Below, one piece after another: positions 7,647 through 15,768 of a stretch of DNA of 21,874 nt. Both the position numbers and the translations under genes were made by a program. Under the pieces are notes generated by a model. The model searched no databases. It was given only the letters and a program-made list of their open reading frames with translations, and was not told where the DNA came from. This stretch comes from Acetatifactor sp. (lineage in GTDB: Bacteria > Bacillota > Clostridia > Lachnospirales > Lachnospiraceae): the NCBI GenBank assembly GCA_024699575.1, contig JAILPF010000291.1, forward strand, positions 1 through 21,874, written 5' to 3'. Within the stretch, counting starts at the first letter, position 1. Each line of letters opens with the position of its first letter.

Positions 7647-10600
7647 CTACTCAATCCAGACCTCAATCGTTTCAGTCTTACCGTCTCTGATATCGTAGGC
7701 AAGCAGATTGTCAATCACACTGCTTGTAGTCCTGAATTCTCCGCCCTCCAGGTATCTGACACAGATTTCTGTAATGCGATATTCTCCCGGCACATAATCT
7801 TTTTTCTCAGCAAAGTGATAAATCACTTTTGTACTTCCCATGAAGGCTGCTTCCACTCTGCACGCATCACCCACCAGGCGGGCAGGAAGCGTAGGCTGAA
7901 AGCTCACCAAGAGCTTACCGTTTTCCGTCCGGAAAGTGTCTTTGCCAAACATCATAATCTTCCACATCTGTAAGAATTCTACAGTGGAACCGCTCAATCT
8001 CGCCACAAAGCCTTTCCCGTGATAGCTCTTATTCGGGTTCCTGGAGCTTGCAATGAAGGATGAATTCTCATAAATGCTGCGTCCATAGCGGCTCGGGGGC
8101 TGAAATGGAATCGCTGCGTTTACAAAGTCTTCCAGATACTCCTTGTATAGACCGGACTTTAAGAGTTCAAGCAGGTATTTGTATTCCATATGCATCCAGA
8201 CTGACTCATTTTCAAGCCATCCCGGGGTAAACGCTCTTGCACGCCCAAGCTCGTAGGACTCTTTTTCCAGAGAAGTGTTGACCTTGTACATCTTCAGTTC
8301 TCTGTCATACAGTTCACTGTTTTTCACTGTCTGATACAGCTTTCTCTTATTCTCAGCGGTATCCTTCAGCCTGAGCATGTGAACCGGTGCCTCCAGAAAA
8401 TCGGGAACTTTTCTCAATGCAAAATGTTCCGGGACGATTCCCTCTCTGGTTTCCACATAGTCTTCCAATTCATAGGTAAAATAAGCAGGAACAACACCGT
8501 CTGTAAAGGCCAGTGCCTTTCGGATACCACACTTTACCGTATCCAGAAGATTATCCACCATCTCCAGAAGCTGTGTGGTTTCCACAGAAACCTTCTCGCC
8601 GCTGATTCCATGGAATGTCCGCAGATTATATGCCTCTTTAGCATCATTGCGCTCATTCCAGAATTCCAAAAGCTCCTTATCCCGCACAATAGTGTTCTTG
8701 TAGAGCATGGTAATATCGTCCATGGTTCTAAGATACTCCGCCACCTCTCTGGTGATTACCGCCTGCCCCGGATATCTCTTTAATACTTCCGCAACATACT
8801 CCAACACCCTGGCAAGCTCATAAGTCTCATTCATGGAAGAACCGAACAGTCCCGGCAGACCGTTTAATGCGTCGTACCAACCGGGTTTACCTCCTGCCAT
8901 CTCTACACCCATTGCGTATGCATCCAGATCCGCATACTTGGTGGCACAGATAACCAGCAGTTTTTCCAGAAGACTGACTTTGACAGGTTCCCCCAGACCA
9001 AATCTGCTTCGAACCAGTGTTTCCCCGTCATCGCGTCTCATGGACTCATCCCAGAAATGATATTGACGGATTCCGTTTTCTGCCCTCACATACCGCTTGA
9101 TGCGAGGCAACACCGGAATCTGGCAGGCATAGTAGGTATACTCCTGCTCCAACAAGAGCTCTCTCTCCCGGTCCGGATAAATGGAGAGATAGCTTTCTAC
9201 CAGATCCAGATTATAGGTCCAGTGGTCACACCAATAGCCTTCTGCAAATCTTGCATTCACTATCTCCTGTGAACGTTCCATCGCTTTCACAAAATAATCG
9301 TCCTGAATCCTGCCATCCCATATCTCCAGTTCCTGCAGTTTCTTGTAGAAGCCACCGGGAGTGAAACCCTCTGTCAGATCGCTCATCAGGTCTTCCTTCT
9401 GCTCCTGACTTAACGGATCGAAAATTTCCTCCACATCCTCCTCTGTGAGAGTGTAAGTCACCTGTTCCACTGCCAGAGGATTATAGCCGTCCATTTGAAG
9501 CAGCCCGAAGAATTTCCTGATGTTTTCACGTCCCACATATGGAGTGAAAAAGTTATCCATCCTCCTGTTCTGATTCACATCACGAAAATTACCGTTGCCC
9601 TGTGAATAAAACTCCGGCAACATTCGGAAATAGTTATAGTCTCTCTCCAGATCGCCGTGTTTTCTGGAATAAATATAAAAAATTTTGTTTCCGGGAAGCT
9701 GAATCGGAAATCCGCCTCTCAGTACATTATCCATATATGTACATCTGCAATATTCATCGAAATCAGGATCTGCAGTCCTTAGGTCAATCACCTTACAAAT
9801 ATCCTGCATCAGTTGTGCCGCTTCTGTCTCCTTCTGTTCAAACCACTGTGGAGAAAGCTTCTGCTCCAGGAATTTACCGAGTTCCTTTTTACTTCGCACC
9901 TGACCAATCAGCTGGTAAATTGTCACACTTCCGCCGGATGGAACTCTGCGCGCAACCCCATAAAAACTGCAAGGATACTGATTAGACATGACCTGTCTGT
10001 ACCCATACACGCCGCTCAGCCCGTGAATACCAAACTGTTTAGCTATCTGCATGGAGGTATCATACGCAAACACAGCATCCGGATCCACCACCGGACGAAG
10101 CAAATTTCCTGTTTCGTCTATCGCAAGCGAAAAATTGCCGCCCTTCACCGAGGTGATGGCTGCCCCATCTTCCGTACTCGCGCGCACCTTAAACACCGGA
10201 ATATTTGCCTCGACATTTTCCACCTGCATCCATGCCTTTGCGGTCTGCCCCATCTCTTTAAGCGGTCGCATCGCCAGTCCATAGGGAACAACTGCGGGCA
10301 TACCATCCAGAAGTTCTAATTCCATGGACCCTGCTGACACATTCCGAAAAGTAACTTTCCTAATCAGACCGCCCACAATTTCCCCGGGCAGATTGTAATA
10401 AGAGACGTCCGTGCGAACTCCAAGACTCTCATTGTGCTCCCAGATTTTGAGGCCATTGCGCTCAATACGCATTCCATGAGGCAATTCCACATCTGCAAAT
10501 GGCTCTGCATACTGATCGTTCACCCGCAAAAATGTCCTAAACCCCGTTACTTTCACTGTCTGATATGCCTGATGTGCAGGGTAAAATTCCATGATAGAAT

Positions 10601-10775
10601 GGGCTTTATCCTCCAATCCAAAGCTGACGATGCACTGCCCTCTATTGACGTAATAGCACCAGATTGGGATACCCTTTCTCCCCCCGATACCCGGAAGAAA
10701 GCTGGCAAACACAGACTGTCTGCCATAGTTTTCAATTGTGAATCCTATTCTGTTTTCGCCGGCTCCCTCGTTCAT
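7647..10775 (-). CDS. Large beta-gluco-oligosaccharide phosphorylase, GH161-like (or GH94/GH149-related)
   Basis: This is a cytoplasmic enzyme of 1042 residues with no signal peptide, proposed to release sugar phosphate from imported beta-glucan oligosaccharides by phosphorolysis. The N-terminal third is beta-rich. The central (alpha/alpha)6-type region holds GNFRDVNQNRRMD (about 395-407), GYWCDHWTYNLDLVESYL (about 513-530) and PGWYDALNGLPG (631-642), where D635 is the best general-acid candidate. The late region has YGRSIYENSSFIASS and GFVARLSGSTVEF, which I associate with large phosphorylases. Length and motifs fit GH161 (beta-1,3-oligoglucan phosphorylase) best. The beta-1,2-oligoglucan phosphorylase branch of GH94 is the main alternative. 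The start at 10775 has AGGGG 8 bases upstream; a TTG six codons earlier is less likely. It lies 23 bases after the GH94 gene and forms one operon with it. Family-level confidence exceeds substrate confidence. Confidence 0.7.
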   Translation of the reverse strand: MNEGAGENRIGFTIENYGRQSVFASFLPGIGGRKGIPIWCYYVNRGQCIVSFGLEDKAHSIMEFYPAHQAYQTVKVTGFRTFLRVNDQYAEPFADVELPHGMRIERNGLKIWEHNESLGVRTDVSYYNLPGEIVGGLIRKVTFRNVSAGSMELELLDGMPAVVPYGLAMRPLKEMGQTAKAWMQVENVEANIPVFKVRASTEDGAAITSVKGGNFSLAIDETGNLLRPVVDPDAVFAYDTSMQIAKQFGIHGLSGVYGYRQVMSNQYPCSFYGVARRVPSGGSVTIYQLIGQVRSKKELGKFLEQKLSPQWFEQKETEAAQLMQDICKVIDLRTADPDFDEYCRCTYMDNVLRGGFPIQLPGNKIFYIYSRKHGDLERDYNYFRMLPEFYSQGNGNFRDVNQNRRMDNFFTPYVGRENIRKFFGLLQMDGYNPLAVEQVTYTLTEEDVEEIFDPLSQEQKEDLMSDLTEGFTPGGFYKKLQELEIWDGRIQDDYFVKAMERSQEIVNARFAEGYWCDHWTYNLDLVESYLSIYPDRERELLLEQEYTYYACQIPVLPRIKRYVRAENGIRQYHFWDESMRRDDGETLVRSRFGLGEPVKVSLLEKLLVICATKYADLDAYAMGVEMAGGKPGWYDALNGLPGLFGSSMNETYELARVLEYVAEVLKRYPGQAVITREVAEYLRTMDDITMLYKNTIVRDKELLEFWNERNDAKEAYNLRTFHGISGEKVSVETTQLLEMVDNLLDTVKCGIRKALAFTDGVVPAYFTYELEDYVETREGIVPEHFALRKVPDFLEAPVHMLRLKDTAENKRKLYQTVKNSELYDRELKMYKVNTSLEKESYELGRARAFTPGWLENESVWMHMEYKYLLELLKSGLYKEYLEDFVNAAIPFQPPSRYGRSIYENSSFIASSRNPNKSYHGKGFVARLSGSTVEFLQMWKIMMFGKDTFRTENGKLLVSFQPTLPARLVGDACRVEAAFMGSTKVIYHFAEKKDYVPGEYRITEICVRYLEGGEFRTTSSVIDNLLAYDIRDGKTETIEVWIE

Positions 10776-10798
10776 TTTTTCATCCCCTATCAACTACA

Positions 10799-13537
10799 TT
10801 AGTTATGTTTCAATTCTACTTCAACTGTATGTACCTTATCCGTGGAAAGCTTTGCAATCTGCTCCGCTGAGATATGAAGCGAACCGTCTTCTGCCGTGAT
10901 AGATTCCACAGATGCTCCATCCACTGTGCAGGACTCAATTTTGTACTGTCCTGCCTCTGCGCTATCCGCATTATGGTAAACAACCTGAAGCATTTTTCCT
11001 CCGAACAATGAGGTTGCTCCTGCTTTACCGTTATCATCAAACTGTTTTTTCATCAGCTTCGGATTCAGCACAAGCTCACCAAAACTTCCCTTTATGCCAA
11101 ACATCTCCGTCAAAACCGTGAGCAGATACCAGCTGGCAGCACCGGTCAAATAGTGATACATACCTCTTCCCTTGTCGTTAAAGTATTCCGGAATTCCGGG
11201 ATAAATACAGGAAGTCTGTAAATCCACTGCCTGACGGTACAGGGTGTCCAAAGCCTTGTAGCCTTCCTTAGCAAGACCACGTTTATACAATGCATTTCCG
11301 AACATCGTCGTCATGTGAGAGAAGACTGCACCATTTTCCTTGTGGCCATACGCAAAACCGAACATTCTTCCCATATCTGTCTTCAGCTCATGGAAATCTG
11401 TATTCAATGCATAACCGCCCCTCTCCGGGAAGTACAGGTAACGGTCTGCGCTGTCGGCAATCGCTTTTGCCTGCTCTTTGGTAGCTGTGCCGGACATAAC
11501 AGTGAACACCTGGCCGGTCAGCATCATGCGGACACTTCCGTCTGCCTGTTTTCCCTCAACCCTGCGTCCGTTGTTGTCATAATAACTGTTAAACCAGCCT
11601 TCTTCCAGCCACTCAGTCTTGCGGATATGCTCCTTAAGCCACTGTGCCATCTTTCGCAATACGTCAACCAGCTCCGCAACCTTCACTGTTTCCTTTTTGC
11701 CGGAGACAGTATGTTTTACATTCGCACAATACTCGGACAAAAGTGCTGTCTTGGCTGCGATATCATCATAAATCTTAACATCTGTGCAAATAAGGGGAAT
11801 CATTTCCTTAAGCAGGAATACTTCCTTTAAGCCCTTTGCTTCCTCCAGATGGTCGAGCAGATTAGCCAAATCGTCCAGATTGCCTGCGTATGCTGCCGTA
11901 AATGCCACACTTTCCCCTCTCTCGGGTGCCATATCCAGCGCGTCATTCCAGTCTGCACCGCGCAGTCTCATGTGATTATGCTCTCCTACCTCATAGAAAG
12001 CCGTGAGATTCTGAAGCAGAATATGCTCCAGCACAGAGCCCTCGTAAACTTTTCCGTCTGCAGTAAGCTGCTTTGTTCCCTGGTTCTCATCAAACTCGGT
12101 ATCTGTTCCGGTTCCTCTTGCCACCTGTTTATCTTTGAAATATACTGCGTCCTTCAAGAGCAGAGAGTCATCGCCGGTCTGCTGGATATAAAGCTCCGTG
12201 GTCATATAAGGCCACAGACCGTGATCCATCCACACACGGGTAATATTGTTACGGTCAGCCACGAACTCACCGGGCTTGCTTCCGATGATTGTAGCGTTGC
12301 TTCCGTCCATACGCACGCCACAGTAATTATTTAAAAGCATTTCTCCAACGCTGGTAGGATTCATCATAAGCAATGCCAGCTGATCCTGCCACAGATCTCT
12401 CCATCCTCTTCCGCCCTTACCGTAATCATGGTGAGGAAGGAAAGAGCAGCCGTAAATTCTACGCAGAACAGGCTGGAAGCTCACCCACTTCATGTAATTG
12501 TCAAATGCCACATCCCCTGTATGGAATGCAATGTTATTCTCAGCAATCCAATGTGCTTTTGTCTCCTCAAACACTTTGGAAAGTTTCGCAATGTTGCCGA
12601 ATTTTTCAGTCACAGTCTTGGTGATAGCTTTCGCATGTTCAGAAAGCACAGGCGTCTGTGCATCGCACACATCCACTCCCAGGAATACCAGGTAAGTTGC
12701 ACTCTCACCCACTGCCAGCTTCTTTGATGCAAATCGAAGTCCTCCCAGAATCTCATAGCCTTCTACGACATCACCACTCTTGCATCCGTCCGTGAGGCGG
12801 GCAACTGCCTCAGGCACTTCAAAACTTCCACCTTCACCGATGAAATCTTCCACGCATGGGTAAAAGCTCTCCGGCTTCTTTCCGTCTGACTCCACACCTG
12901 CCACATAGTAAGAGTTGAAATTACGCTGATGACCTCTCTCATCAAAGGAAAGTACAGGCTGTACACAGATACCCTCGTCTGTCACCTGTGCTCTGTGAAG
13001 CAGGCTTGTTACATGTCTGTGATCTCTCAGATTATCCGCACTTCTTCCGTAGATAGGAATAGCCGCAATCGGAGTAAATTCCACTGCATTCACACCGGTG
13101 TTGGTCAAAGTCACCTGCATAACCTCGCACTCTTCGCCCACCGGGACAAAAGAGAGAATCTCTGATTTGATACCATGCTCCTTGTCCGTTCTGGTCACCT
13201 TCTGCCACATCAATCCGGCTTCCACAGTAACATCCTCAGCTTCTTTCGTAAATTTCTTTGCCTGCTGCAATGCGGACGCACCTACTGCCGAAAAATAACT
13301 GCCGTCGGACAGGCGACACCAAAAGTTTCTGTTGGATTTCGTATTGTGCAATTCTTCTGCGCTGACAGGCTGCAAAAGGAAATGATTCTGGTCAATCTTT
13401 GCATCGCCGGACAGTTCCGGTGTCACCGCACTCTTTAAGCCGGTTCCGCTGGCAATCGGAAAATACAGATAGCTGTACTCCTGCGCTTTCTCCATTTTAA
13501 ATGTTCCGTTTTTGTCTAAAAATGTAATATTACCCAT
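10799..13537 (-). CDS. GH94-family inverting glycoside phosphorylase (possibly laminaribiose-type)
   Basis: This is a cytoplasmic phosphorylase of 912 residues that would split a beta-gluco-disaccharide or short oligosaccharide with inorganic phosphate into alpha-glucose 1-phosphate plus a shorter sugar. It starts MGNITFLDKNGTF. The beta-sandwich N-domain runs to about 300. The catalytic (alpha/alpha)6 domain holds HHDYGKGGRGWRDLWQD (369-385) and RLRGADWNDALDM (524-536), where D532 is the expected general acid. Near the C-terminus YHYLTGAASWYLLT is a GH94 hallmark. At about 900 residues it is longer than typical cellobiose phosphorylases (about 810). The start at 13537 is preferred although GGA lies 12 bases upstream; ATGs further upstream leave no room for a site. 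A laminaribiose-type specificity is suggested by the partner enzyme and is not proven by residues seen here. Confidence 0.82.
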   Translation of the reverse strand: MGNITFLDKNGTFKMEKAQEYSYLYFPIASGTGLKSAVTPELSGDAKIDQNHFLLQPVSAEELHNTKSNRNFWCRLSDGSYFSAVGASALQQAKKFTKEAEDVTVEAGLMWQKVTRTDKEHGIKSEILSFVPVGEECEVMQVTLTNTGVNAVEFTPIAAIPIYGRSADNLRDHRHVTSLLHRAQVTDEGICVQPVLSFDERGHQRNFNSYYVAGVESDGKKPESFYPCVEDFIGEGGSFEVPEAVARLTDGCKSGDVVEGYEILGGLRFASKKLAVGESATYLVFLGVDVCDAQTPVLSEHAKAITKTVTEKFGNIAKLSKVFEETKAHWIAENNIAFHTGDVAFDNYMKWVSFQPVLRRIYGCSFLPHHDYGKGGRGWRDLWQDQLALLMMNPTSVGEMLLNNYCGVRMDGSNATIIGSKPGEFVADRNNITRVWMDHGLWPYMTTELYIQQTGDDSLLLKDAVYFKDKQVARGTGTDTEFDENQGTKQLTADGKVYEGSVLEHILLQNLTAFYEVGEHNHMRLRGADWNDALDMAPERGESVAFTAAYAGNLDDLANLLDHLEEAKGLKEVFLLKEMIPLICTDVKIYDDIAAKTALLSEYCANVKHTVSGKKETVKVAELVDVLRKMAQWLKEHIRKTEWLEEGWFNSYYDNNGRRVEGKQADGSVRMMLTGQVFTVMSGTATKEQAKAIADSADRYLYFPERGGYALNTDFHELKTDMGRMFGFAYGHKENGAVFSHMTTMFGNALYKRGLAKEGYKALDTLYRQAVDLQTSCIYPGIPEYFNDKGRGMYHYLTGAASWYLLTVLTEMFGIKGSFGELVLNPKLMKKQFDDNGKAGATSLFGGKMLQVVYHNADSAEAGQYKIESCTVDGASVESITAEDGSLHISAEQIAKLSTDKVHTVEVELKHN

Positions 13538-13597
13538 ATTTGTAATCATTCCTTTCTCATTGCTCTCCACAACCGGGCGCACTCCCGGATTCATAGC

Positions 13598-13626
13598 ATT
13601 ATATTAAAAAAAACTTATTTTGCAAA
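13598..13626 (-). promoter_or_regulatory. Promoter of the phosphorylase operon, embedded in the upstream terminator
   Basis: A perfect TATAAT (13603-13598, minus strand) lies 17 bases downstream of TTTGCA (13626-13621, 4 of 6 match to the -35 consensus). Predicted transcription starts near 13591, giving a leader of about 54 bases before the GH94 ATG. The leader contains an inverted repeat CCGGG-N6-CCCGG (13573-13588) that could be an operator or a small hairpin. Confidence 0.6.
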
Positions 13627-13641
13627 AAATAAGCTTTTTTT
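13606..13641 (-). terminator. AT-rich intrinsic terminator of the ABC/corrinoid operon
   Basis: CTTATTTT (13614-13621) pairs with AAAATAAG (13626-13633) around a 4-base loop. The stem is extended by an A-tract against a T-tract. On the minus strand the hairpin is followed by U8. It lies 24 bases after the adenosyltransferase stop. The stem has only one G-C pair at its base, so efficiency may depend on the A/U-tract pairing. Confidence 0.6.
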
Positions 13642-13665
13642 CCGTAGGGTGTTTTTTTTTTAGGT

Positions 13666-14190
13666 TTAATACTCAATTCCCTCTCTGGCGGAGACTCCCT
13701 TTTCATACGGATGCTTCACGCATTCCATTCTGGTCAGGTAATCCGCACTGTCCTCCAGCATCTTGTCCGGATTTCTTCCGGTCATGACAAGCTCCAGCTT
13801 CTGTGGTTCCTCTTTTGCAAATACAATTATTTTTTCCAGTCGTTTTCTGTCTAGCAGTTCCCAGTTTAACGGATAGGTCACCTCATCCAGCACCAGCAAA
13901 TCGCACACACCACCGGTCACATCCTCGAATGCCTCATCCAATATCCGGTTATGAATGTCTTTCAGCTCCTTCTTCTCTTCGTCCGTCAACGTGTTGTAGA
14001 AGCCGAATTGTTTATCACTCCGCATGATTCGCACGTTCTTCAGTTCTTTCAGTACGTTGAGTTCACCAGTGTCACTGCTTTTCATAAACTGTGCAAAGAC
14101 GACCCTCTTGCCTCTTCCCAGCGCGCGCACACAAAGCCCAATGGCTGCTGTTGTTTTTCCTTTTCCGTCTCCGGTGTACAAATGTATCAT
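13666..14190 (-). CDS. cobO: Corrinoid adenosyltransferase, CobO/BtuR type
   Basis: This is a cytoplasmic enzyme of 174 residues that transfers the adenosyl group of ATP to Co(I) of cobalamin or its precursors, making the coenzyme B12 form. The P-loop is GDGKGKTTAAIGL (G7 to T14 core). The acidic motif LLVLDEVTYPLNWELLD is present, and the C-terminus carries MTGRNPDKMLEDSADYLTRM and KHPYEKGVSAREGIEY, all standard for BtuR/CobO. Length is normal for the short Gram-positive forms. The ATG overlaps the stop of the upstream gene by four bases and has GGGGAGG 6 bases before it. It is the last gene of the ABC operon. Enzymes of this family need Co(II) reduced first, and the neighbouring activation-domain protein is a candidate partner (inference). 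Confidence 0.94.
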   Translation of the reverse strand: MIHLYTGDGKGKTTAAIGLCVRALGRGKRVVFAQFMKSSDTGELNVLKELKNVRIMRSDKQFGFYNTLTDEEKKELKDIHNRILDEAFEDVTGGVCDLLVLDEVTYPLNWELLDRKRLEKIIVFAKEEPQKLELVMTGRNPDKMLEDSADYLTRMECVKHPYEKGVSAREGIEY

Positions 14191-14867
14191 TTTTTACCTC
14201 CCCAAATCTGTTGGTAACCATACGGAAGCGGTCTGTCCGTCATATCGGCAAAATTCCATTGTCTGGATGCCTCACGCATACGATTGGGACAGTCTCCATT
14301 CTCACAGCCGGTACATATGCCCGGACATGTTACCTTCAACTGCTTTGCCTCTTTTTGCTCTATAAGTTCTGCGTAAAATGCAACGCTTTTCTTCGGTTGC
14401 ATACACATTCCGCCTGTACAGGATACCGACACTGAAAGCTGTTGCAGAAAATCCGGTAATCCCTCCATCGGATACCCCGCTGAGCCCAGAAAGTGATAAC
14501 GTTTGACAACATATGCCGTGTGTTCCTCCACCCAGAGGTTATACGCCTGATAAGCCCTAAGCAGTAATTCGCTGGTCAAAACCTCCACCATATATGCCTC
14601 GGAAAGTTCTCCGACTTGCGTATATTTTTCCTGGCAACTATCCACACCCTCACCTAATGTTATCACCACCTGTGACATGGGTACACCTTCTTTCAGAAAA
14701 ATACGATGTTCCCAGAAGGCCTCTTTTCGGATTCCTTTCTGTAAATTTTTCCATACGTCCTTTAGCCTGTCAAAATCAGTGGTTTCATAATGATAACGTC
14801 TACACACTTCCCTGAAGAACAGGTCTCCTTCGCATGCACTCAATGTCTCACGAAAAAACGCAGGCAT
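14187..14867 (-). CDS. Methionine-synthase activation-domain-like protein with C-terminal cysteine cluster
   Basis: This is a cytoplasmic protein of 226 residues related to the AdoMet-binding reactivation domain of B12-dependent methionine synthase, which clostridia often encode as a stand-alone gene. Support comes from VVITLGEGVDSCQEKYTQVG (67-86), matching the family's TLG-x-VD strand, and from GSAGYPMEGLPDFLQQL (128-144) followed by MCMQPKKSVAF (154-164), which mirrors the GYG...LTES-MxPxKSV core. The usual RxSPGYG is replaced by HFLGSAGYP, so the protein is divergent. Four cysteines (C181, C185, C188, C193; C-x3-C-x2-C-x4-C) could bind metal or an Fe-S centre. The start is fixed by AAGGAGG 6 bases upstream, 1 base after the ATPase stop. 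It overlaps the adenosyltransferase by four bases. A corrinoid reductase or reactivase role is proposed; it could also serve a split MetH elsewhere. Confidence 0.72.
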   Translation of the reverse strand: MPAFFRETLSACEGDLFFREVCRRYHYETTDFDRLKDVWKNLQKGIRKEAFWEHRIFLKEGVPMSQVVITLGEGVDSCQEKYTQVGELSEAYMVEVLTSELLLRAYQAYNLWVEEHTAYVVKRYHFLGSAGYPMEGLPDFLQQLSVSVSCTGGMCMQPKKSVAFYAELIEQKEAKQLKVTCPGICTGCENGDCPNRMREASRQWNFADMTDRPLPYGYQQIWGGKK

Positions 14868-14868
14868 A

Positions 14869-15768
14869 TTACTCCTCCTTGTCAGGATTCTCCAGGATAA
14901 TTCTGCCGTTCTCGGACAGCACCCTGATTTTATTGCTCTTTAACTCCATAGCGTCCAGCAATTCTCTGGGAAGCTGTATACGTCCGGCTTTATCCAGAAT
15001 CGCAAATTCATCCTGGCTGTCTGCCTCGTGCCAGTCCAGCGTGGTGTCGGTATTTTTGACGCGCTCCGCGAAGTCCTCCTTGAGAATTCGCTCACTGCTG
15101 ATTTTACCATCCCTGATAGCTGCGACTCTCTGCACTTTTTTGGACAGGGACACATCGTGGGTAACAATCACGATGGTCACCCCAAGCTCCTGATTCATTC
15201 TCCGGAAAATATCGAAGATATGATTGGAAGTTTTTGTATCCACCGAACCGGTGGGTTCATCCGCCAAAAGCACCTTGGGAGAATTGGCAAGCGCAATAGC
15301 GATGGCGATTCTCTGTTGCTCACCGCCGGACATCTCCTGCATGCGGTTATTTTTCTTGTGAGACAGCCCCACCAGATCAAGCAGCATATCCGCACGCTCT
15401 CTTTTCTCCTTATTGCTCATCAATTCCATCGGCATCATGATATTCTCATACGCAGACAGATAAGGAAGAAGATTACGCCCATTATTCTGCCACACAAATC
15501 CTACCGTGGAACGCTTGTATTCCACAAGTTCCTTTTCCGTCATGGAAAACAGGTTTTTGCCGTCCACATAAAGCTTACCTGCACTGGGTCTGTCCAATCC
15601 GCCTAGCATGTTGAGGAAAGTGGACTTACCGCTTCCGCTGCTTCCGATGATAGCCATCATCTCGCCCTGCTCCACGGTCAGGTCCAGTCCCTGAAGCGCC
15701 ACCACTTCAATATCTGTGGATTTATATATTTTCACCAGATTGTCTGCCTGAATTATCACTTCACTCAT
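14869..15768 (-). CDS. MacB/LolD-type ABC ATPase with C-terminal SpoVT/AbrB-like extension
   Basis: This is a cytoplasmic ATPase of 299 residues that powers the adjacent FtsX-type permease. The nucleotide-binding domain (about 1-222) is complete: Walker A GSSGSGKST (42-50), Q-loop Gln 94, signature SGGEQQR (147-153), Walker B VLLADEPTGSVD (D170, E171) and switch H204. About 75 further residues follow. From 253 to about 293 they read like a SpoVT/AbrB swapped-hairpin unit: AILDKAGRIQLPRELLDAM then a turn and VLSENGRIILENP. MacB-family ATPases normally end near 220-235, so this is an added domain. It overlaps the upstream ATPase gene by four bases. The upstream GGAAAG site is weak, which suggests coupled translation. 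The extension may mediate dimerisation or regulation; DNA binding is not shown. Confidence 0.9.
   Translation of the reverse strand: MSEVIIQADNLVKIYKSTDIEVVALQGLDLTVEQGEMMAIIGSSGSGKSTFLNMLGGLDRPSAGKLYVDGKNLFSMTEKELVEYKRSTVGFVWQNNGRNLLPYLSAYENIMMPMELMSNKEKRERADMLLDLVGLSHKKNNRMQEMSGGEQQRIAIAIALANSPKVLLADEPTGSVDTKTSNHIFDIFRRMNQELGVTIVIVTHDVSLSKKVQRVAAIRDGKISSERILKEDFAERVKNTDTTLDWHEADSQDEFAILDKAGRIQLPRELLDAMELKSNKIRVLSENGRIILENPDKEE

Noticed and set aside
13651..13661. T-run near the end of the adenosyltransferase gene as a separate plus-strand terminator
   Set aside because: No stable stem precedes it on the plus strand other than the AT-rich hairpin already described, and there is no plus-strand gene to terminate.
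15028..15606. 192-codon plus-strand open frame opposite the second ABC ATPase
   Set aside because: It lies inside the reverse of the conserved Walker and signature motifs; the His-rich composition reflects the complementary strand.
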